Shown piece after piece: positions 6,230-9,012 of a DNA stretch of 9,012 nucleotides. The stretch's first letter is position 1. Every line of letters begins with the position of its first letter. Made by a program: the position numbers and the translations under genes. The DNA is taken from positions 1 to 9,012 of the forward strand of contig JBMFIR010000048.1 in the NCBI GenBank assembly GCA_049976205.1. Direction: 5' to 3'. The notes under the pieces were generated by a model that saw nothing but the letters and a program-made list of their open reading frames with translations, was not told the origin of the DNA and made no database searches. This DNA is from WYEN01 sp049976205 (GTDB taxonomy: Archaea; Thermoproteota; Thermoprotei_A; Sulfolobales; AG1).

Positions 6230-7345
6230 ATGATTAACATGAACAACTTGATCATGAAGACAAGTGATTGGTTAATTTGCCTAAGAAATGACTCTAGACC
6301 TAGGGAGCTAATAATAGAGATCTCTACCTACTGCAATTATGCCTGTATACACTGCTTCAGATACGGAGCAAAAGACTTTAAGCAGTGTTTCATGAGTAAG
6401 GATCTTTTTACGAAGATTATTAATGAGGCAGAGAGAGTTAGTGTAAGAAGAATAATTTTCTCCGGGTGGGGTGAGCCTACTACGCATCCCAGCTTCATGG
6501 AGTTTTATCGAGAGACGAAATCTAGGGGTTTTGAAGTGGTTTTGAACACAAATGGGTATAGATTAGATACGTATTCTGAGGAACTAGTTAAGACTGAGTT
6601 AGATGAGTTGTATGTGAGTATTGATGCCATAGATGTTGAGTTATATAGTAGAATCAGAAGATTAGGGGATTTAACTATTGTGTCTAAGGGACTACTAGCT
6701 GTTAGGGAGGCTAAGAAGAGACTTGGTTTTATGAAGCCTATTGTCAAAGCAATTTTTACTGTCAATAAACTCAATGTTAGAGAGATTCCGAAAATAGTTT
6801 CTTATGCAAAAGACATGGGTATCTCGGAGGTGATATTAAGCTACTATATACCTTATCAGGGTGGTAGATTAGATATTGATTGCTTAGGAGATATGGGCTG
6901 TAGAGAGATTTTTCGTGAGAAGCTAAATGAATTAGCCCTAAGATCACTTGAGACGGGTGTTAAAATCACTAAACCAAATATAAATCCCTCCACAACAAGG
7001 TCATGTCCATTCGCGTTTAATAGAGCTCTCTTTATTAGATGCGATGGAAAAGTTAATCCATGCATATATTACTCGAGAACATGGGAGACCAAGATATTAG
7101 GGATTAAGAGAAGAATAAGAGAAGTGGTTATAGGGGATGTGTTGAGTGATGATCTCATGGATCTTTGGAGAAAAAACGCTTCATTATTCCTCAAATTATA
7201 TTTCCTATCACTACCATCATGTCTAGATTGTGAGCTACAGGACTTCTGCCACTTAACTATGAGTAATGATAGTGATTGCTGGGGTAATCAACCATCATGT
7301 GCTCACTGCCCATATCTCCACGAATTATCTTACTGCCCTGTTTAA
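6230..7345 (+). CDS. cmo: Radical SAM/SPASM maturase of tungsten oxidoreductase
   Basis: The 371-residue protein opens with the radical SAM cluster motif CNYACIHC (C35, C39, C42). GWGEPTTHP (79-87) is the SAM-binding GGE-type motif. A cysteine-rich C-terminal SPASM-type region follows, with Cys at 259, 271, 278, 331, 334, 340, 350, 357, 360 and 369, enough for two auxiliary Fe-S clusters. This matches the family called tungsten cofactor oxidoreductase radical SAM maturase, also known as cofactor modifying protein (cmo) beside aor in Pyrococcus. Its position divergent from aor supports that identity. The chemistry is not established; modification of the enzyme or its pterin cofactor is inferred. 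ATG 6230 is favoured by the TATA spacing, with ATG 6239 as alternative. No frame damage is seen, in contrast to aor. The amidohydrolase follows 44 bp later with its own promoter. Confidence 0.87.
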   Translation: MINMNNLIMKTSDWLICLRNDSRPRELIIEISTYCNYACIHCFRYGAKDFKQCFMSKDLFTKIINEAERVSVRRIIFSGWGEPTTHPSFMEFYRETKSRGFEVVLNTNGYRLDTYSEELVKTELDELYVSIDAIDVELYSRIRRLGDLTIVSKGLLAVREAKKRLGFMKPIVKAIFTVNKLNVREIPKIVSYAKDMGISEVILSYYIPYQGGRLDIDCLGDMGCREIFREKLNELALRSLETGVKITKPNINPSTTRSCPFAFNRALFIRCDGKVNPCIYYSRTWETKILGIKRRIREVVIGDVLSDDLMDLWRKNASLFLKLYFLSLPSCLDCELQDFCHLTMSNDSDCWGNQPSCAHCPYLHELSYCPV

Positions 7346-7379
7346 TTTATAAAAGCTTTAAGACACATAGAGTCTGAGG
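7346..7379 (+). promoter_or_regulatory. Promoter and ribosome binding site of the amidohydrolase
   Basis: TTTATAAAA (7346-7354) directly follows the stop codon of the maturase gene and is a near-ideal archaeal TATA box, predicting transcription from about 7375. GAGG (7376-7379) lies 10 nt before ATG 7390 and could be a weak ribosome binding site. The amidohydrolase may thus be transcribed independently despite the short gap. Confidence 0.5.
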
Positions 7380-7389
7380 CGATTAATTA

Positions 7390-8655
7390 ATGAGTACTAA
7401 TAAAAAGAAATATGCTTTAACAAATTGCTACATATTCGATTCATCAGGTAAATTATTTAAAGGATCTGTTGTTGTGGATCCGCCCTACATAGCTGATGTA
7501 GGAACCGAGGGATCTGTATCAATCCCAGGAGATGCAGAGATCATTGATTTAAAAGGAAAATATCTGCTCCCAGGTCTCATAGATGCTCATCTACACCTGA
7601 CCGGTATGAGAACAGGAGACTTCGTTAAGGAGCCTCTTGTCACACCATATGAGACCTTTGTAGCTAGAGTAGTAAAAGATCTGGAGGAGCTGATCTACTC
7701 GGGATTCACCACAGTTGGTGATGCGGGTAGCTTAATAGCTGTGAAGATCAAGCCTGCTGTTAATGAGGGAACGATTATTGGGCCAAGAATCATTGGTGCA
7801 GGTATTCCGTTAAGCCCAACTTTTGGTCATGGGGATACTCACTATCTACCTATTGAATACGTTGATTTCAGAACCACGAAGAAATTAACACCACTAGCAT
7901 CATTAATATGTGATGGAGTTGATGAGTGCAGGAAAGCAGCGAGATATGCACTTAGAGAGGATGCGGATTTCATAAAGATAATGGCTACAGGAGGAGTATT
8001 GTCTCAGAAAGATAGACCAGAGTATAGACAGTTCACACTTGAAGAGATCAAGGCAATAGTAGATGAGGCAAAGGCCGCCCACAGGTTTGTGCATGCTCAC
8101 GCTCAAGGTACTGAGGGTATAAAAAACTCTATATTGGGAGGCGTGAAAGTAATTGCTCACGCAATATATATAGATGAAGAAACGTCTAAACTAGCCATTG
8201 AAAGAAACTCAGTAGTTGTCCCAACACTATCAATTGTTCAGAGAATAATTGAGGTAGGCAGCAAGATCGGGATACCTGAGTGGGGTCTTAAGAAAGCTGA
8301 GGAGGTATACGAGGAGCATATAAGTAATATTAAGAGAGCCTATAAATTAGGTGTGAAGCTCGCTACAGGAACAGATTTCGCGGGAGGACCCTTCAGAATT
8401 GGTGATAATGCCCTAGAGATCAAATTATTCGTTGAGAAACTAGGTGTGACGCCCAGAGAGGCGCTATTATCCGCCACTAAAATTGCCGCAGAAGCTGTTG
8501 GGATGGAAAATAAGACTGGAGTTATTGAGAAAGGGAGGTTAGCGGATGTGATCGTGGTAAGCAGTAACCCCCTTGATAATATTGATGTCTTAATGAATAA
8601 AGATAATATACTATTAGTTATGCGAGAAGGCAAGATACTGAAGAGACTTATATAG
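7390..8655 (+). CDS. Metal-dependent amidohydrolase (imidazolonepropionase/prolidase-like)
   Basis: The 421-residue protein has the amidohydrolase superfamily layout. A small N-terminal beta domain leads into LLPGLIDAHLHL, with metal ligands H67 and H69. Lys196 in DFIKIMATGG is the probable carboxylated bridging lysine. The further histidines H235/H237 (HAHAQG) and H257 (IAHAIYID) and the catalytic D329 (TGTDFAGG) are all present. The C terminus returns to the beta domain (GRLADVIVVSSNPLDNI). The order matches the binuclear group called Met-dependent hydrolase A, which includes carboxypeptidase-like prolidases cleaving acyl-proline or other dipeptides. The substrate cannot be read from sequence. 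No signal peptide is present, so it is cytoplasmic. The length is normal and the gene intact. It may be unrelated to the tungsten genes beside it, given its own TATA box. Confidence 0.88.
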   Translation: MSTNKKKYALTNCYIFDSSGKLFKGSVVVDPPYIADVGTEGSVSIPGDAEIIDLKGKYLLPGLIDAHLHLTGMRTGDFVKEPLVTPYETFVARVVKDLEELIYSGFTTVGDAGSLIAVKIKPAVNEGTIIGPRIIGAGIPLSPTFGHGDTHYLPIEYVDFRTTKKLTPLASLICDGVDECRKAARYALREDADFIKIMATGGVLSQKDRPEYRQFTLEEIKAIVDEAKAAHRFVHAHAQGTEGIKNSILGGVKVIAHAIYIDEETSKLAIERNSVVVPTLSIVQRIIEVGSKIGIPEWGLKKAEEVYEEHISNIKRAYKLGVKLATGTDFAGGPFRIGDNALEIKLFVEKLGVTPREALLSATKIAAEAVGMENKTGVIEKGRLADVIVVSSNPLDNIDVLMNKDNILLVMREGKILKRLI

Positions 8656-9012
8656 ACATCTAGTACTTACATGCTTAAGTAGAATTTTAACACATGATCA
8701 TCATCAGAAATTAATGTATCCGTATAGATCTCAGCAAACACCTTAAATATCTACTGAATTACGCGGTAGACGTGATATATTTACTAGATGCTCCTACTCA
8801 TGGTTATTAGTAGTGACTAACTCATTGGTGGAATGCTTCAATAAACTAGTCGAGAACACAGATCTTGAGACCAGATTAATAGAAACTAGAAGCAGATACC
8901 TAGAAAAACAATTTATGAGATCTATATTGGGAAAAGAGATAACTACAGCAAGCTTTTAACAATCTCTATATTCATGGGTAGACCGTTTGTCCCTAGATGT
9001 TCATTCCAAATT
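8656..9012. other. 3' intergenic stretch with one small open frame
   Basis: No recognised gene is present in these 357 bases. TATA-like words occur at 8741-8751 (CCTTAAATATC) and 8774-8782 (GATATATTT). A GTG at 8772 opens a 12-codon peptide, MIYLLDAPTHGY, resembling the first strand of PIN-domain toxins before an immediate stop. A 48-residue frame (8813-8959) is listed separately. At the right edge, the plus frame from ATG 8974 and a 22-codon minus frame (9011 to 8943) both run off the window and cannot be judged. Confidence 0.4.
8813..8959 (+). CDS. Possible small protein of unknown function
   Basis: A GTG-started frame of 48 codons with AGA-rich codon use like its neighbours. The product is hydrophilic and probably helical (LETRLIETRSRYLEK in the middle), without cysteine motifs, signal or membrane segment. 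GATATATTT (8774-8782) lies about 35 nt upstream and could be its TATA box. No Shine-Dalgarno sequence is seen. The frame remains open upstream to 8747 but without a start codon. That raises the alternative that it is the tail of a decayed gene, perhaps the PIN-like start at 8772 in another frame. I do not recognise the family. Confidence 0.25.
   Translation: MTNSLVECFNKLVENTDLETRLIETRSRYLEKQFMRSILGKEITTASF

Noticed and set aside
6505..7065. Minus-strand open frames inside the radical SAM maturase
   Set aside because: Serine/leucine-rich shadow frames opposite an intact, recognised gene.
7903..8633. Minus-strand open frames inside the amidohydrolase
   Set aside because: They lie antisense to conserved metal-binding motifs and show no start signals or family resemblance.

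Overview
The window looks like part of the chromosome of a thermophilic crenarchaeote (Thermoproteota, perhaps Desulfurococcales-like). The reasons are an A/T-rich genome, arginine encoded almost only by AGA/AGG, TATA boxes about 25 nt before starts, near-leaderless genes, a C/D box guide RNA, and archaeal families (DUF996, MJ_1487-type B12 radical SAM, tungsten AOR and its radical SAM maturase). The order-level assignment is inference.

Left part (1-504): the first ~45 bases carry a GC-rich hairpin typical of the right end of IS200/IS605-type tnpB elements, with the tnpB body outside the window. The rest has no convincing protein gene. It does contain a well-formed archaeal C/D box sRNA (about 381-436) with its own TATA box. 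One of its guides matches the universally conserved peptidyl-transferase segment of 23S rRNA.

Next come a SagB-type FMN nitroreductase (505-1317) and a B12-binding radical SAM protein (1381-2826), co-directional. A convergent DUF996 membrane protein follows (2848-3630, minus).

The centre is a molybdenum/tungsten cofactor island. A MoaB/MogA-type protein (3684-4217, plus) converges on a tungsten aldehyde:ferredoxin oxidoreductase gene (about 6106/6139 down to 4230, minus). A divergent radical SAM/SPASM 'tungsten oxidoreductase maturase' (6230-7345, plus) shares a 90-bp promoter region with it. MoaB would adenylate molybdopterin for metal insertion, AOR would oxidise aldehydes with ferredoxin as acceptor, and the radical SAM protein probably matures AOR. 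The AOR reading frame is broken twice, each time by one extra base in a homopolymer. All four Fe-S cysteines and both pterin motifs survive, so this is recent decay, sequence error, or +1 recoding.

Right part: a metal-dependent amidohydrolase (7390-8655) and a 357-bp tail with one possible 48-residue protein.
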